From: Angiostrongylus vasorum
Taxonomy: Eukaryota > Nematoda > Chromadorea > Rhabditida > Metastrongylidae
Length of the DNA stretch: 64,000 nt
Direction of reading: 5' to 3'
Assembly: GCA_018806985.1 (NCBI GenBank)
Contig: JADANN010000445.1
Span: forward strand, 2,544,501-2,608,500
Of the stretch, positions 52,401 to 63,669 are shown piece after piece (the first letter of the stretch is position 1; the number at the start of each line of letters is the position of its first letter). The position numbers were made by a program, and so were the translations under genes. The notes beneath the pieces were generated by a model that was not told the DNA's origin, did not search any database, and saw only the letters and a list, made by a program, of their open reading frames with translations.

Positions 52401-55400
52401 ACATTGCAGTATGCATTTTTTGGTTGTTATTTAATTAATCATTTTTAAGGGGTGCGTATGACGCAATGGTCGGAGGCGCCCTGCAACACACACATGGGAT
52501 CGATCCCCGCGCCCATGGCTCACCAAAGCCTTCCATCCCTCCGAGGTCGGCAAATTGGTCCCTGACTTGTCTGGGAGGATAGCAGCGCTGGCTCAATACA
52601 TCGGTAGGCCACGGCGAGTCATTGCAAAGGCCAGATATGCATCCAATCACCTCCAAACGATGCTTAATGAAGTCGAATGCACGGCGCATCCCTCAGGGGA
52701 TTGATCAACGCCGAGAGCTTTATCCATTTATTCAGCCGTTGTTAGCATGGCAACATTTAGAGAGGTAGAAATGGAAGCTGATTACTATGAGTGGAAGTAG
52801 ACGACATGACGCTTAAGGAAGAACGACTCAACAAACAAACTCGAGTATCCTGAAGCCTACTAAGTAACGTAGACATTGGATGAAGAGGGTTCCAGTGGTT
52901 GCCAAGGAGTGTTAATGAGAATTCTATAAGAATTCAGTCACCTTATCATCTGTTGTTCCATCAAATATTGAGTAACTGGAGCGAACACCAATAAATTTTT
53001 TTATTCGTCTCCATCACGTGTCAGAGCTCCCATGAATTATCAAAATGAGATGGATTGGAGTGATTCGAGTGTGTTGTATGGGACCACTAACCACAGCGCT
53101 ACAAATGCGTAAACCGCTCAGCAGAGGTCTTTTATTGCGTTACACTAAACAATTTCACAGGTTTTAAGCTTAATGTGTCAGTAGTTCTAAGATTATCGTT
53201 AACGGTGATCTAACCGAATACGCATTTCTAGGAAAGCGTTAATGTGTCCACCAGTCTTCAAGAGAAGAAAATGACGGCAAAGCTCTTTTGCGAAAACCCT
53301 AAATTCATTAGAGTGGGATCTACAGAACTAACTTATATGCTTGTGAATTCTGCACAAACGAGTTGTAAATATGTCAAAAGGGGCAATTAAGTTGTTTACG
53401 CAAACAGTCACGTAAGTGGGCTCGGTGTGTTATTGAGAAACACTCCCTATTAGAGCATGTAACATACCTACTAGAAATAGAGGCGGGTGAGAACGAGTTA
53501 CCATGCACGTGGCAAGGAGCGGCGTTGGTTGAGAAGATGACCTAGAAAGCTACGAGTACGTAGAAGGTCCACAGCACTGAAATCTCACATTTGCACACTG
53601 TGACATCGGCGCTAAGCAAAATGCATCAGTGCCGACCTAGCTGATAATGGCAGCACCTGGCAGCATGCATACTTCCCGCTTCTCAACCAGTAACAGTTCA
53701 CGACACTAATACCGAAACGATAGCTCTAACTCCACTAACAAGAACACATCTAAGTTGTGTTTTTCGATCTATCGATTGCATCAAATATGCTTTTTAATCT
53801 ATGCTACAAATTTTTACATTTTTGTTTAGTGCAGGAATTTTTTAAAAATGTAAAGCGATAGGCACTATATACCTCATAACAAAAGGGTCCGGTCGAATCA
53901 AAGCGAGAAGCTGTAAGGAAAGATGAGATTGAGGTCTAACACCTGGTTGGCCTTGAGAGTTACGAAGAACAATCCACAAGCTTATCGTTCCAGATTGATC
54001 AAGGGAAGCTACTTGACAGGAAGATCTGAACGTAAAATTATTATTGGAACAATGTTTCGTACAGAAAATCCAGCTACGTAAAGAAAGCCATGGAGTGACC
54101 CTAAGTTTCCAGTTAGGCCGCTAACAACCGGCAGAAAATGTCTTTAATTGACGTTATTTACAATGCACTTCCAAGCTAAAGTTGATAAATACGTCAGTTT
54201 TTTGGAGGAAAACAATATAGATTGATTATCCGAGCATGAGATGAACTTGTGGAAACGAGACATCACATTGATGCAAAACAACGGCAGATTTTGATATGAA
54301 GCGTTTCACAAATACATTTTGTAAGAAATATCCGCTGGATACATTTTAAAGCCTACTTCTTGCCCAACTATTTGCATGGGAAATCGTGCTGTTCTGATTT
54401 AATAGGTGGACATGAATGTCATGAAGTCATGAGGAAAGGAAACGTTCTCGTGGGCGAAGATGGTTGCGGGTGTCCATCAGCAGTTGACGACGATAGGTCT
54501 CGCCTTACAAGTACGAGGTTTAGCTCATCATGAAGAACGTTCTTCGTCCTCATAAGCAGTTTACGACGACTATCTGAAGGCAATAAACGAAGATGACCAC
54601 CCTGAAACTATTCGAGAACTCTCCAAAAAACATAACCATAACTGTCATTCGTCATCTGCAAGACATTGGAGGAGTGAAGAAGTTCGGTAAATGGATTCAC
54701 GCGGTTGAAATGAGGAGAAAGGAATTGCCAATATGGTCTTATCTCCGTTTATTCTAACAGAGCAATTTCTCCTCTGTGTTGGTTTTCGTATCAGAACGGG
54801 CCAATTTCTCGACAGCACTTGGGTGGTCGATGAACGTTGCACATTACATGACAACGACATTCAGCGAAGCGGATGAAAGAGATAGAGGTCTTAAAAACTT
54901 CCAAAAAACTACATTCGCACCAGAATGTTGCGGAGGCGATAAAGAGATGAAATAGTTCAAAAAGTCTGTCGTGTTTACCCAGCACCTGTCTTTAGAAAAG
55001 ATCTAATTCTCTTGCAAGACAACGATGGGCCACACGTCCTACAACCAGCGCTGCCGACGAACGAATTCCAATGCGAAATTTTTCACCATCCAGTTGTATG
55101 GAGCTCTCGACAGCCGGCAACCACTCTTCCATATTCCACGACAAATACCTACGCAGAAAAATGATTACACCTTAAAACCGCCCTTAAAAACACACCCGAA
55201 GGAAGCTTCCGTAAATTTAGCACTCTTAAGAATCGAAAAAGAACTTGTTTTCACCGAAAAAAGACATGTAGACTCTAATGATGACCACCTTTATTAAAGA
55301 AGTTGTGTTTGAGGCCAGTTATAGCACCTCAGGGTTGCCTATCAAAATATGCTAGCGATTTCGCACCAATGTAAATATATCGGCCAGATGACGTTGCGGA

Positions 55401-58400
55401 CCTCTGCGGTGCAATCGGTGTAGAGTTCGTGCTACTTCAAAGGTATTTAATACTCGAAACAGTTGAATGAAAATATTTCTTCTCACTCGATTTCATTTTC
55501 CATGACCTGTACGTCTATGATCGGATGCGCTTTGCCGTCAGATAGAGTGGAACTGAGAAAAGCAGAGTCATACGCAGGTGACCGAAGAGGAATATTGCTG
55601 GGGCTGTCTGGAAAGAAAGCAATAGAGTTAGGTTCGCATTAAACTAGTACTAAGACTACATTAAGACCTTTATGTTGACCAATCGATGACTTTTGGCTTA
55701 AGAACTTCCCATAAAAACCAGTAGATTTTTTTTATTTAGTTATGCTATATGACCCAATATCAAATATTATGTGAATCTTAGTACTTCACTCTTCAACATT
55801 GACAGTAAACATTAAGACGGATCCGCGATTAAATCAGCTTCAGTTGTTAAAAGCTGTTGTTTTAGAGTACCTCTATGATGCTTATGTCCAATGTGCACAT
55901 GACCGCGCTTCTACACAATCGTGATGGGCATGCCAAATCATGAGTGGTTGGGAATGCTTAATGTTGTCTGAAATGTCAAATTAACGAAGATAGGTAGAGT
56001 GAGACACAGTGGTAGTGATGCGGATCACCATGAACACGGTGCTCTTTCGACTTCGCTGTGAGTTCAACAAGCCTTTTCTCTCCGGGGTTGGGAAATTGGT
56101 ACCAGACTTACTGTGAACAGTTCACTTTCTGCAATCCTAGTGGGAATAATCTAGAGCAGCTATCTCAGGATTCCAAGGGGGGGAGGGGGATTTGGCCGGC
56201 ATTCAACGACCTTCATAAAGAAGACGACAATCCTGACGCAGTAGCCAAACCAATAAACCAATATACAAAACGTTTCAAAGATTTTAGTGGATGGTGGATG
56301 CGAGTTGACGAGTGCAATGCAAGAAATGCTGGGAACGGCACAGTATAACGTGGAGGAGAAGCGTAAAAAAATCACCTAAAATAGTGGGAATTGACCACGT
56401 TCTATCGAGCTCTCAAGATCCCAGTGAGACAAAATGTTTTTTCTGGAATCCCAAAAAACCTGTGTTGATGCGCTCTAAGCAGCGCAGTACATTGCAAATT
56501 GAATCGAGGCTTTCCACTTTGTGCGGTAGACCATTAAAAGTCTCATAAAACATATATGTATAGAGAGATATATAGACAGCCCGCCTTCAAGAGTCGTGCT
56601 ATTTCCAACAGATCTTTCATTTTTTTTCTTCAGCTACTTCCATTTTGCCTTAACCAGTGTTTGTTGCCTATGATCAGCACGCTCTTAGACTATTAAGAGC
56701 TTCCAGCATAGAACGGATGCCGGGTGAAGCAGTATTTTAACAGGGAATCTGCTATGTGGACCAAATTAATTCCGTAGCCAACGTCGTAGAAATCAATTGA
56801 AAATGGCGGCGCAATTCATAGCTTTTCTCTACAACAGAATACATTCGATAATGTCGAAAGTAATGTCGCTTGATTAGTGTCTAGCAAATAAAGATTGTAC
56901 TCAAAGTGTATGGGAATTCTGGTCGACTTCTATCATAATCACTTCTATCATACATCACAAAAAAGTGGCGCTTCCATAGATCCTTTATCATCCCCACAAT
57001 AGGCGGGAAATGACAAGGCGGCGGCACCATCTCAGAGGGAGGTTTTTGTGCTTGCTCTGCAGTTGGTGCTGGACTTTACCTTGATTTAAAAACAATAGTC
57101 TTTTTTTCTTTTCCGACTCCGCGAATGCACTTTACGATCATCACTTATTGGTTGTATTGCTAAAGTTATCTATCTCAGAGCTTACTAGGGTCCTGATTGC
57201 CTGTCCTATAATAATTTTACAATGGTTAGTTTAAATTGATTATAGAGTGGTTCAAATGATTCAAAACGCTTCCAAATGGACAATCCACAGATGGTTCAAA
57301 AAGTTTCGCACTGAAAGTATGCTCCTAGTGGTTTGCCTCCACACCGTAGTTGAGAGGTGTTTCTAGGTGTAAGGTAAAACCGCGTGTGGAGGGTTCATCC
57401 AGGAAGGTGCCCTAATTTGGAGAAATATTTGACACCTCCATTTCGGTGAAATCTAGCAAAGAATAGCCCACTGCCAGGAATCATCGTTGTCCAAGTAGCA
57501 ATCCTCAAGGCTTTAAATCCTGCAAAAACATTGAAAAAAAGGACATCGCATCAAAGATGTACTTCTGTGTCCACTGTGGCCATTGAAGGGTGCTGTGGGT
57601 ATGATGGATATGAATAGGGTATAATAGTGTTTACTTCAGTTACCAGTGACGGCAACAGGTGAGAGAGGTTGACATATAACGCAGTGGTTAGAAGCGCCCT
57701 ATGATTATAAAAAACAAGGCCATTGGTCCCATCTCAAGGCACGCCAACTTCTGTATACACTTACGGGGTCGACAAATTGACATGACCTGTCCGAGAAGAT
57801 GAAAACAGTGAAATTGCTACATGTCCAGGCCTCCACAAGTAATTGTTAAAATGAAATACGCGTTGATCTCTGCGATGCTTAATAGAGCCAAACGCATATC
57901 TTATCTAAGGAGATAGATCAACGCGGAATTCTTTATTCGCAGTCGATTTTACGGGGTTACAGTTAAGAGGTGAGACACGGGTCTCCATGATAAGGAAGTT
58001 CCCGACTATCCACTAGTAGTTCAGGACGACCATCTGAAAGTATTCTTCGAAAACAGCACCAAAAAACTTTTGGACAGGTTTTCGACAAAGTTTTAGCCAA
58101 ACGGCTACCCTTGGCCATTTGAGAAATACAGCAATGAAAAACACTGCGAAACACAGAAACAAATTGGAGTATATTACCACACGGACACGACGATGAGCTA
58201 AAATAATGTTGATCAAAGCTGCATAGTGACTCTTCTACACAAAAACGAGCCCCTTCTCGGTGATATTGTGTCATACACTGAAGCATGGATTTTATGGCGG
58301 TGATGCTCAGCGCGGCCTCTGAACAAAAAATGAAGGCCCTAAGAGCTCTCCAAAACCAAATTTGCACAAAGAATGTAACGATGATCGTTCGGCTGACTTC

Positions 58401-61400
58401 ATGTGGAGTAACACACCATCAATTTTTGAACTGTTAAAAAAATGGTAGCAGCACTGTCACAACGAAATATGTGGAAGTTAGAAAAGAATCGTATCATGAA
58501 CTAGACAGTAAACAAGGTATGGTTCTCTTGCAAGACAGCGCTCAATCATATCGTTCGCAAATAACGCCGTAGGATACCTACTTTGATACTTGGATAGCAC
58601 GTCTTCACTGGTTGTGCGGGCCTCAGCATAATTTCCGTTTTTTTTCTTGGAGTTTTGCTAGTCTAGCCATTGTGGCTCCTTGAAGTCCTGAGGTCAGCCT
58701 GGCCAAAGTCTGCCCCAGGTCGTCACAACCATAGGCAGTCGCAGGCGGTTGTAGATCACAGGGAGTTTGGCCACCATGCTATTTCGATACCAGGACGGTA
58801 GTAGGTCCTAGTATTGGTTTACTCTTAGCTAGGCTTCCTGATGGGAACGTCGCACTGCTTCTCACCTTGACAGACCCTATCGGGAGACGAATTCCTCCGC
58901 TGTAGAACGCAGTCCGACACCCAGGAACACCTCCCAGCCACGATGAAGCGGTAAACTGTTGGAAGGAAAGCTGTAGGAGCCGAACGATTCCGTGTAGGAA
59001 TATCTGCGTCAACCACCATACTTACAAGGCTTCTTAGCAACTGATTACCACTTTTTCATGTTCGTTTCAAGTGGAAAATACATCTGAAAATACATCTAAA
59101 AAAAATATTCAGCAAGAAATGGAAAATCCATTGATGAAAATGCCTCAAAGAATTTGTCGCACCCAAAATTTCAGTACTCTAAGTAGACTGAAGGAAGCAA
59201 GTTTCCGTGTCGTTGGTAAGAAAATGGTCAAAATCGGCAATCGTTTCTGAATCATATCATTCATCGAAGGAAAATACGTGCGACGAACATGTATGAGAAG
59301 AACTGACAAGATGGACGAAAAGAATGAGAGAGGAAGCGTCCTCTATGGTGCCCACTTATAAAAGTAAGGAAGGGGTGTTACGACTCACTTGAAGTAACAT
59401 CTCGAAAAAAATTGTGCAATGACACTATGATCAAATTTGAAAGGAACCAATGATACAGATGTTGACCGCACGAAGGTCAAAGGAAAATCTGCCAGCTCCA
59501 CACGGCTGACAGAGGCGGGCTGTCCAAGTACCTTACTATTTTCACAATTCACAAGTCTTATACAAGGTTGCACACTTAAATACTTTTCTTCTTTCTTGTT
59601 TGAAAAAGAACGAAAGCCAATAACGTCATCGACGTCGAACTTCCAAAAAACATAAGTGCATACATACCTATCCAAGGTAGTGAACACATACCTATCCAAG
59701 GTAGTGAAGATGAAAACGTAGATGACGATTCAAGCAAATCATACACTTCAACTACGCCATCGCTCTGAAGGTTCACATTGTTCAATACTCATATTTCAGG
59801 TCATATCCTCACATTTCACACTGCAAATCAATTCCTTCCAAATAGTAAAAACTCACTACACCGGCTATTAGAGTGGTGTTGTCACTGGTGTAACAGGTAG
59901 ACGTTACTTCTCCTTCGGAAGAAAAACAGCCTAAACGACAATACATAGCGTGGTGCATTGCATTTAATAAAAACACTTTTTCCCCACGCTTTGTGGCGGA
60001 TAGCACAGTGGTAGTAATGCCGAAGAACACGAACAAAAAAAGCCCTATTTTTCTCCATCAAAACACTTTTTCCCCACGCTTTGTGGCGGATAGCACAGTG
60101 GTAGTAATGCCGAAGAACACGAACAAAAAAGCCCTATTTTCTCCATCGAGTGGAATAAAATTTTTTTAAATTTATTTCATTTGACCCGTCTTCACATCTA
60201 CTGTGCTGATCTCAGCACTTCTCATATTCAATCCGGTTCTTCGCATCTATTTTCCACGACGATCTTCTAACTTTACGTGTGGCTTCAGTTACTGCTTGAG
60301 GATTTTTCACTTCATCTTGAAGGTCGTAGAATGCTGGTCGAGCAATTCTGTGTAGATTCCTGAGATAGCCGCCCTGGAGCGTTCACAATTGGATTGCAGA
60401 GAGTGATGTTTCTTTCCCAGACAAGTCCGGTACCAATTTCCCGACCCCGGAGAGATGTGAGGCTTGGTTGCTCCGGAGCAGAATCGAACTAGCACTATGC
60501 TCGCAATGAAATTCCTTATAGCAGGAACAGAAACTTAGTGAAAATAAAAGATGGACTTGTCATCTTATGGAAAGAGTCGATGACATTTTGAGAAGACCAG
60601 TTGAGCGAAGAGGGTCCATGGAAAGAACGAATACCATATGTAGACGACCAACAAGATGGGTGGATCTGTTTTTAAAAGCACGCAAACCACTTTTTTTGTA
60701 GTCGAAATCTTGCTCGAGGAAAGAAATGACGTGTAATACTTTTTGATTTGTCGAGATTTCATCTGCTCCAAATTTAGTTCTAAACAACGCTTGAAGCTCT
60801 CAAACAGGGAAAGCAACAGAACCGCTGAAAGTTATTATATAGAGCTTTTGCGATAGAATCCCTGGAAAGCATCATTATCATTAGTTGAACGGCTTCGCAT
60901 TTACTCACTTGAGACATTTTCCTTCAAACAGAATCGTTTAGAAGATCTCAAAAATGAGATCACAAAGCATTTACAAGTCGAAATAATCTTCCAAATAGAA
61001 ACCTTTTCGGAGCCCGGTCATTTTCCATGAAGTATTCTACGAGAAGCGTCCGATTCACAATATCTTCGGCTAGTGATTCTTCCACAAAAAAACCAACCAA
61101 GACTAGATCTGGCTCCTTCGGATTGAAGGTGACTGTCGTCACCCGACTTGCTAAAATAAAAAATCTCATCTGCACAAAAAACTCATTCTGGTACTAGCAA
61201 TAGCGGGACAACCAAAGACATGTAGATCTGCAGTCTAGAATGCTTCATCGGAGGACTATTCAACGCTTGTTGATGTGACTCGCACATATGACTATTGACT
61301 GCCTTTACATAACAAACTTCTGTCATTTTTCTGAATGAAAGCGAAAGAATGACCACAAATTTTTCCTACGTATATGGGCGCTTTCGAACGGAATAATAGC

Positions 61401-61594
61401 GAGATTACAAGGCGCGGGGTCCAAGTGGAAGGATCAAAAGCCATCATGTACTCACTTAAACGTGCAATTTGATTGAAGAGGTGGGCTCCTTGTTTTTTGA
61501 CGACCCGGAGCACTGCCTCATACCTTTTGGATACACTTGATCGTATCCATGCACATTTGGGAAATATGTTTACGCGTATACGGATTCTATTCTA
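49290..61594 (-). CDS. wdr-60: WDR60/DYNC2I1 orthologue, C-terminal WD40 part
   Basis: Dynein-2 intermediate chain that carries retrograde intraflagellar transport cargo in cilia (family knowledge). Minus-strand exons: 61594-61461, about 61157-60975, 52231-52072, 51902-51681, 49561-49484 and 49400-49290 (stop). Phases match between the first two, between 52231 and 51902, and between the last two. Matches: SRVTTVTFNPKEPDLVLVGF (WD entry), MSGTDAGVLCSLSR with ARMSPFEGSLLL (human FLIGTDMGLVS...FSPFGEPIFLAG), GLSTGSLAVY, ISVEWSPISSTVLY with LLVWDL, and ALGLSSGTVEVHAL near the C-terminus. The intron of about 8.7 kb between 60975 and 52231 holds two mariner remnants, several SINEs and a possible opposite-strand gene. 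Upstream exons may lie beyond 61594. Confidence 0.75.
49484..49561 (-). CDS. wdr-60: wdr-60 penultimate exon
   Basis: Acceptor TTTACTTTACAG, 26 codons TMSQVMLTRIWLQKGSNPSA to AYM, donor GTAAGA, phase 0 on both sides. Confidence 0.7.
49630..49900 (-). repeat. SINE-A copy 10
   Basis: Tail 'agaataaagttcttggcgatcaatccctgaag', head 'cgaccactgcaccacacacgcccg'. In a wdr-60 intron. Confidence 0.85.
49905..50370. other. wdr-60 intron sequence
   Basis: No exon or repeat recognised. Confidence 0.35.
50375..50748 (-). repeat. Family D repeat, copy 4
   Basis: Reverse orientation: begins with tail 'acttacttgatacttg', then 'actggttgtgcgggccccagcac', and ends 'aggaacacctcccagc'. Confidence 0.8.
50755..51105. 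other. wdr-60 intron sequence
   Basis: Nothing recognised. Confidence 0.35.
51110..51370 (+). repeat. Family C element (C4)
   Basis: 'acaatgatgctgagatatatgcaaaactccggaccgcagg', the GGTGTCTGCGG core, and the distal part 'tgctatcagcaatcacctgttaacgggattgatctgggg', shared with C1. No right terminal repeat. Confidence 0.75.
51681..51902 (-). CDS. wdr-60: wdr-60 WD40 exon
   Basis: VGLSTGSLAVYSTGHLNPIV, then ISVEWSPISSTVLYSLHGHT and LLVWDLCRGL, donor CAC|GTATGT. Equivalent to the human 'GCSDGSIRLH...LQWSPTRPAVF...YIWDL' repeat. 74 codons, phase 0 at both ends. Confidence 0.8.
52072..52231 (-). CDS. wdr-60: wdr-60 WD40 exon
   Basis: MSGTDAGVLCSLSRTKMASH through ARMSPFEGSLLL, donor CTT|GTGAGT. The GTD.G motif and SPFEG correspond to human FLIGTDMGLVS and FSPFGEP. 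Confidence 0.8.
52448..52732 (+). repeat. SINE-A copy 11
   Basis: Complete. Its ends 'ggggtgcg' and 'ccgcgcccat' show the tRNA acceptor-stem-like pairing of the head. Confidence 0.9.
52735..54415. other. wdr-60 intron sequence
   Basis: About 1.7 kb without a supported gene or a clear repeat on either strand. Confidence 0.4.
54420..55290 (+). mobile_element. Mariner-family transposase remnant 1
   Basis: Frame at 54655-54710 reads IRHLQDIGGVKKFGKW, the end of the N-terminal DNA-binding (HTH) part of mariner transposases. At about 55010-55040 LLQDNDGPHV marks the second catalytic Asp region (usually LLHDNARPH), followed by a degenerate HP.YS.DL.P.DY block. Stops and frame changes are many. Terminal repeats were not identified. 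Hookworms are known to carry mariner elements. Confidence 0.7.
55025..55297 (+). pseudogene. Mariner transposase catalytic-end frame
   Basis: The longest open frame in remnant 1. It lies in a different frame from the LLQDND motif, which illustrates the decay. No independent function. Confidence 0.35.
55300..55990. other. wdr-60 intron sequence
   Basis: Nothing recognised. Confidence 0.35.
55997..56350 (+). repeat. SINE-B copy
   Basis: Head 'gagacacagtggtagtgatgcgg', 'gggaaattggtaccagactta', and a long body end 'ggcattcaacgaccttcataaagaagac...gctgggaacggcacagtata'. Confidence 0.7.
56355..57320. other. wdr-60 intron sequence
   Basis: AT-rich, with no gene or delimited repeat. Confidence 0.35.
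57325..57480 (+). repeat. Family D repeat, degenerate copy
   Basis: 'gtggtttgcctccacaccgtagttgagaggtgtttctagg' and 'ggagggttcatcc' match the left part of family D. Confidence 0.5.
57664..57938 (+). repeat. SINE-A copy 12, diverged
   Basis: 'ataacgcagtggttagaagcgccct', 'ggggtcgacaaattgacatgacctgtccgag', 'gatagatcaacgcggaattctttat'. Confidence 0.75.
57960..58585 (+). mobile_element. Mariner-family transposase remnant 2
   Basis: Plus-strand pieces in order: DDHLKVFFENSTKKLLD (linker of the helix-turn-helix region), LLHKNEPLLGDIVSYTEAWI (usual SLL.RN..EPFLDRIVTGDEKW), with the first catalytic Asp changed to Thr, and near 58530 a VLLQDSAQS-like stretch. Stops throughout. The minus-strand 134-residue open frame here is a shadow. 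Confidence 0.65.
58575..58975 (-). repeat. Family D repeat, copy 5
   Basis: Reverse orientation: 'ctactttgatacttggatagcacg', 'actggttgtgcgggcctcagcataattt', ending 'caggaacacctcccagccacgatgaagcggtaaac'. It follows directly on mariner remnant 2. Confidence 0.8.
59437..59768 (+). CDS. Possible small gene in wdr-60 intron, opposite strand
   Basis: First part (about 59437-59532): LKGTNDTDVDRTKVKGKSAS, then TRLTEAGCPS before A|GTACCT. Second part after a T-rich stretch reads NNVIDVELPKNISA, then YIPIQGSE HIPIQGSE, DENVDDDSSKSYTSTTPSL stop. The proposed join is in phase. A perfect 24-base tandem duplication (59666-59713) adds eight residues without breaking the frame. The tail is acidic. No family is recognised. 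Confidence 0.35.
59969..60147 (+). repeat. ~89-bp direct tandem duplication
   Basis: 'aaaacactttttccccacgctttgtggcggatagcacagtggtagtaatgccgaagaacacgaac' occurs twice in succession, differing only by homopolymer lengths. Each unit contains a SINE-B-like tRNA head. Confidence 0.9.
60395..60510 (-). repeat. SINE-B/A-related fragment
   Basis: 'cccagacaagtccggtaccaatttcccgaccccggagagatgtgaggc', then 'gagcagaatcgaac' (B-box) in minus orientation. Confidence 0.65.
60515..60970. other. wdr-60 intron sequence
   Basis: Nothing supported; minus-strand open frames here lack splice-consistent motifs. Confidence 0.35.
60975..61157 (-). CDS. wdr-60: wdr-60 WD40 exon
   Basis: Acceptor TTTTATTTTAG, then SRVTTVTFNPKEPDLVLVGF and RTLLVEYFMENDRAPKRFLF, donor CTT|GTAAAT. 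The first two bases complete a codon left by the exon at 61461, which confirms that junction. Confidence 0.7.
61461..61594 (-). CDS. wdr-60: wdr-60 exon, helical segment before the propeller
   Basis: After TTTGTTCTAG: IRSSVSKRYEAVLRVVKKQG, then AHLFNQIARL, donor A|GTGAGT (phase 1). The 5' border is the least certain part. Confidence 0.6.
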
Positions 61595-61599
61595 GAACA

Positions 61600-62780
61600 A
61601 ATTCACCAAAAAACGTTGCAATCCTTGGGAACCCATGAGAGGTGGGTCAAAGTGCGCCCAACGAATAAGGCCTATGAAACCCCAACAAGCAGTCCTTGAC
61701 CGTATCCAGCAGCTATGTTTAGAACTCAGCAAGCGATACGTGGATATCGAAAAGCCAAGCAAACAGAAGAATTGGGCCCTGTGACTGGCACTTTCTTTCA
61801 TCGATAAGCAAGCATATGGTTGTTACAATATCCTACCGATTCATTTACTGATTATTCATATTAGAGTTAAATCAAAATAAGTTTTACAAGCCATCCATCG
61901 GTGTATCCTCGTCAAAAACACTAAAAATAAAGGGCCTCGTACAAAAGTCTTCATGTTCTTTGAGCTATAATAGACCAAGAGCAGCTTTGTCGCGACGAGT
62001 AACAAAATGCGAGTTACTTCCACCCATCAGAATCATTCGATAATTAAGAGGATTACGGTAATATACGAAAATGACTAACACTGAGCGAGTGGTCTGAGTT
62101 CAAAAGTGTTGAAGCCAGAGCTGAACGGATATGCACTTTTATTACTCATTTCAATTTCCATTGATAACCTCCGCCGGGCGGAAATCAAATCGATTACGAC
62201 CTGGATATAAAATATGAATGAGAAGTATCTTGTCAGCTTAGTATCGAAATAATCGACCTTTTTTACGCACTTTTTTGTTCTTTGACTTTGTTTCGACAAG
62301 ACTTTAATCTACAATGCAATCATTACGTAAATCCCTTTCTTGAGCACAACGTAGAGGTAGAAATTGACTACTTAAATTCCTTTCTTGAGCACAACGTAGA
62401 GGTGGTAATTGATTACTTATCTCGCATTTGCCAACAGCAGTAGCTGCTGATCGAAGAACGACTCGAGTGGTTTTCGGCTTACGAAGCTGATGAAATGCTT
62501 GCCGCGTAGCTTATCGTTTAGAGCTCGCAAACGCAAAAATTAGGTAACTGATCTTTTAGGTACAGGTAGCATGTTGAATCGCTTGGTAACCAGTAGTCTT
62601 CAGTTACTGCTGAACCATTATCCACGGCTGCATTGTCTGATTCTTCGTCACGAGTCAAAACGCGAAGCCAATTTTGCTCAAGCGCCCACGTCTATCTCCT
62701 GTTCTTGAATCGCTGCAGATTCCAGTCTCACTAACGATATAAAAAAGGATTGCCCACTCGTACGAGAAACACATATAACA
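61600..62780. other. Unassigned, possibly wdr-60 intron
   Basis: No clear exon. A 45-bp direct repeat at 62338-62425 ('ttcttgagcacaacgtagaggt' twice) is noted. Confidence 0.35.
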
Positions 62781-62787
62781 CAACAGT

Positions 62788-63008
62788 AGCTGACGTTTCG
62801 ACGGTGTCGCCTTCTTCAGAGCCGTTTTTACGCGCCTTCCAGTGAGGAAAAACAGCTGATCAGAGTTGCATATGCTGGTTAAGTGACTCCTTGCGCGACT
62901 CGTTATGGTAACCATATACGACTCTAATTCGCTGCTCTTCCTCAACAGTAGACGGGTAAAAAGAAAACAGCTGTGAAAAAAGGAGATACTGCCGAAACGT
63001 CAGCTACT
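62788..63008 (-). repeat. Family E repeat with hammerhead-like motif
   Basis: Minus-strand motif 62823-62788: GGCT, CTGAAGA, GGCG-ACAC-CGTC hairpin (one G-T pair), GAAACGTC, AGCT. A second half-motif, CGAAACGTCAGCT, lies in plus orientation at 62994-63006, so the two ends form inverted repeats. The interior is similar to 23280-23470. Confidence 0.65.
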
Positions 63009-63109
63009 CTTGTGTTGCACGTGTTTTTGCACGGAAAGCAAACGTGTGCTGTATAACAATCTTGAGAATGTTGGAAAAAGCGACTTATTTACAATCCAAT
63101 GCTGAGGTT

Positions 63110-63232
63110 AATTGCAAGTTGATCGCGGGAATTGCCCATTCGATTTTCGCCCCCTCGGATGGCTCTTATCTCGTCACAGCCGCAAGACGCACCCAATTTG
63201 AACAGTTCTCATTCCAGTCATCTGGTACATGA
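63110..63232 (+). CDS. WD-repeat-like short frame
   Basis: LIAGIAHSIFAPSDGSYLVT resembles one WD40 strand pair ('aHs..FsPdG.yL.T'). The frame has no clear splice donor and stops soon after. It is on the opposite strand from wdr-60. Chance resemblance is possible. Confidence 0.2.
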   Translation, partial: NCKLIAGIAHSIFAPSDGSYLVTAARRTQFEQFSFQSSGT

Positions 63233-63431
63233 CATAGTCATTCTTCTAAGGGCGCAGCAGTATCAACTAGCTGACCGACACTCGATCACCTCGTATTCGC
63301 CTTCGACGACTGGTGGTGATGCGATCGAGGCAGGCATACAAAGCAAATAGGTTCATTTTGTCGTGAAGTGGAGAGAACCAAAGTGCCTTTACCAATTCAT
63401 ACTTAATCGCCCTAGAAGTTCTTCTACCTTA

Positions 63432-63660
63432 CGTCAAAGTGAGCAAAATTCCATTCAAAAGCTTTGAAATACTTTTGTGAGAATTCCTCGAGAACGCATG
63501 CTCTACAATGCATCGAAGAGGAGACCGCGTGAGGGAGCCGGCGAGAACTTTTTGAACAACTTCAGTGCTGGCATTTCCTAGTTCCATTGTCAAAAAGGTG
63601 ATATCCAAAAGAAATTTCAACTTCTTTAATCTTTCTTTACGAAAAATCATGAAAGCACGC
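63432..63660 (-). CDS. Candidate exon, possibly of wdr-60
   Basis: RKERLKKLKFLLDITFLTME, then VVQKVLAGSLTRSPLRCIVE and NSHKSISKLLNGILLTL, with a consensus donor AC|GTAAGG before the apparent stop. It lies upstream of the known wdr-60 exons in the right orientation and is helical and basic, as expected before the propeller. No phase link to 61594 was established. Confidence 0.4.
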
Positions 63661-63669
63661 AATAAACCT

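Noticed and set aside
57963..58367. 134-residue minus-strand ORF
   Set aside because: Shadow of mariner remnant 2, whose transposase motifs read on the plus strand.
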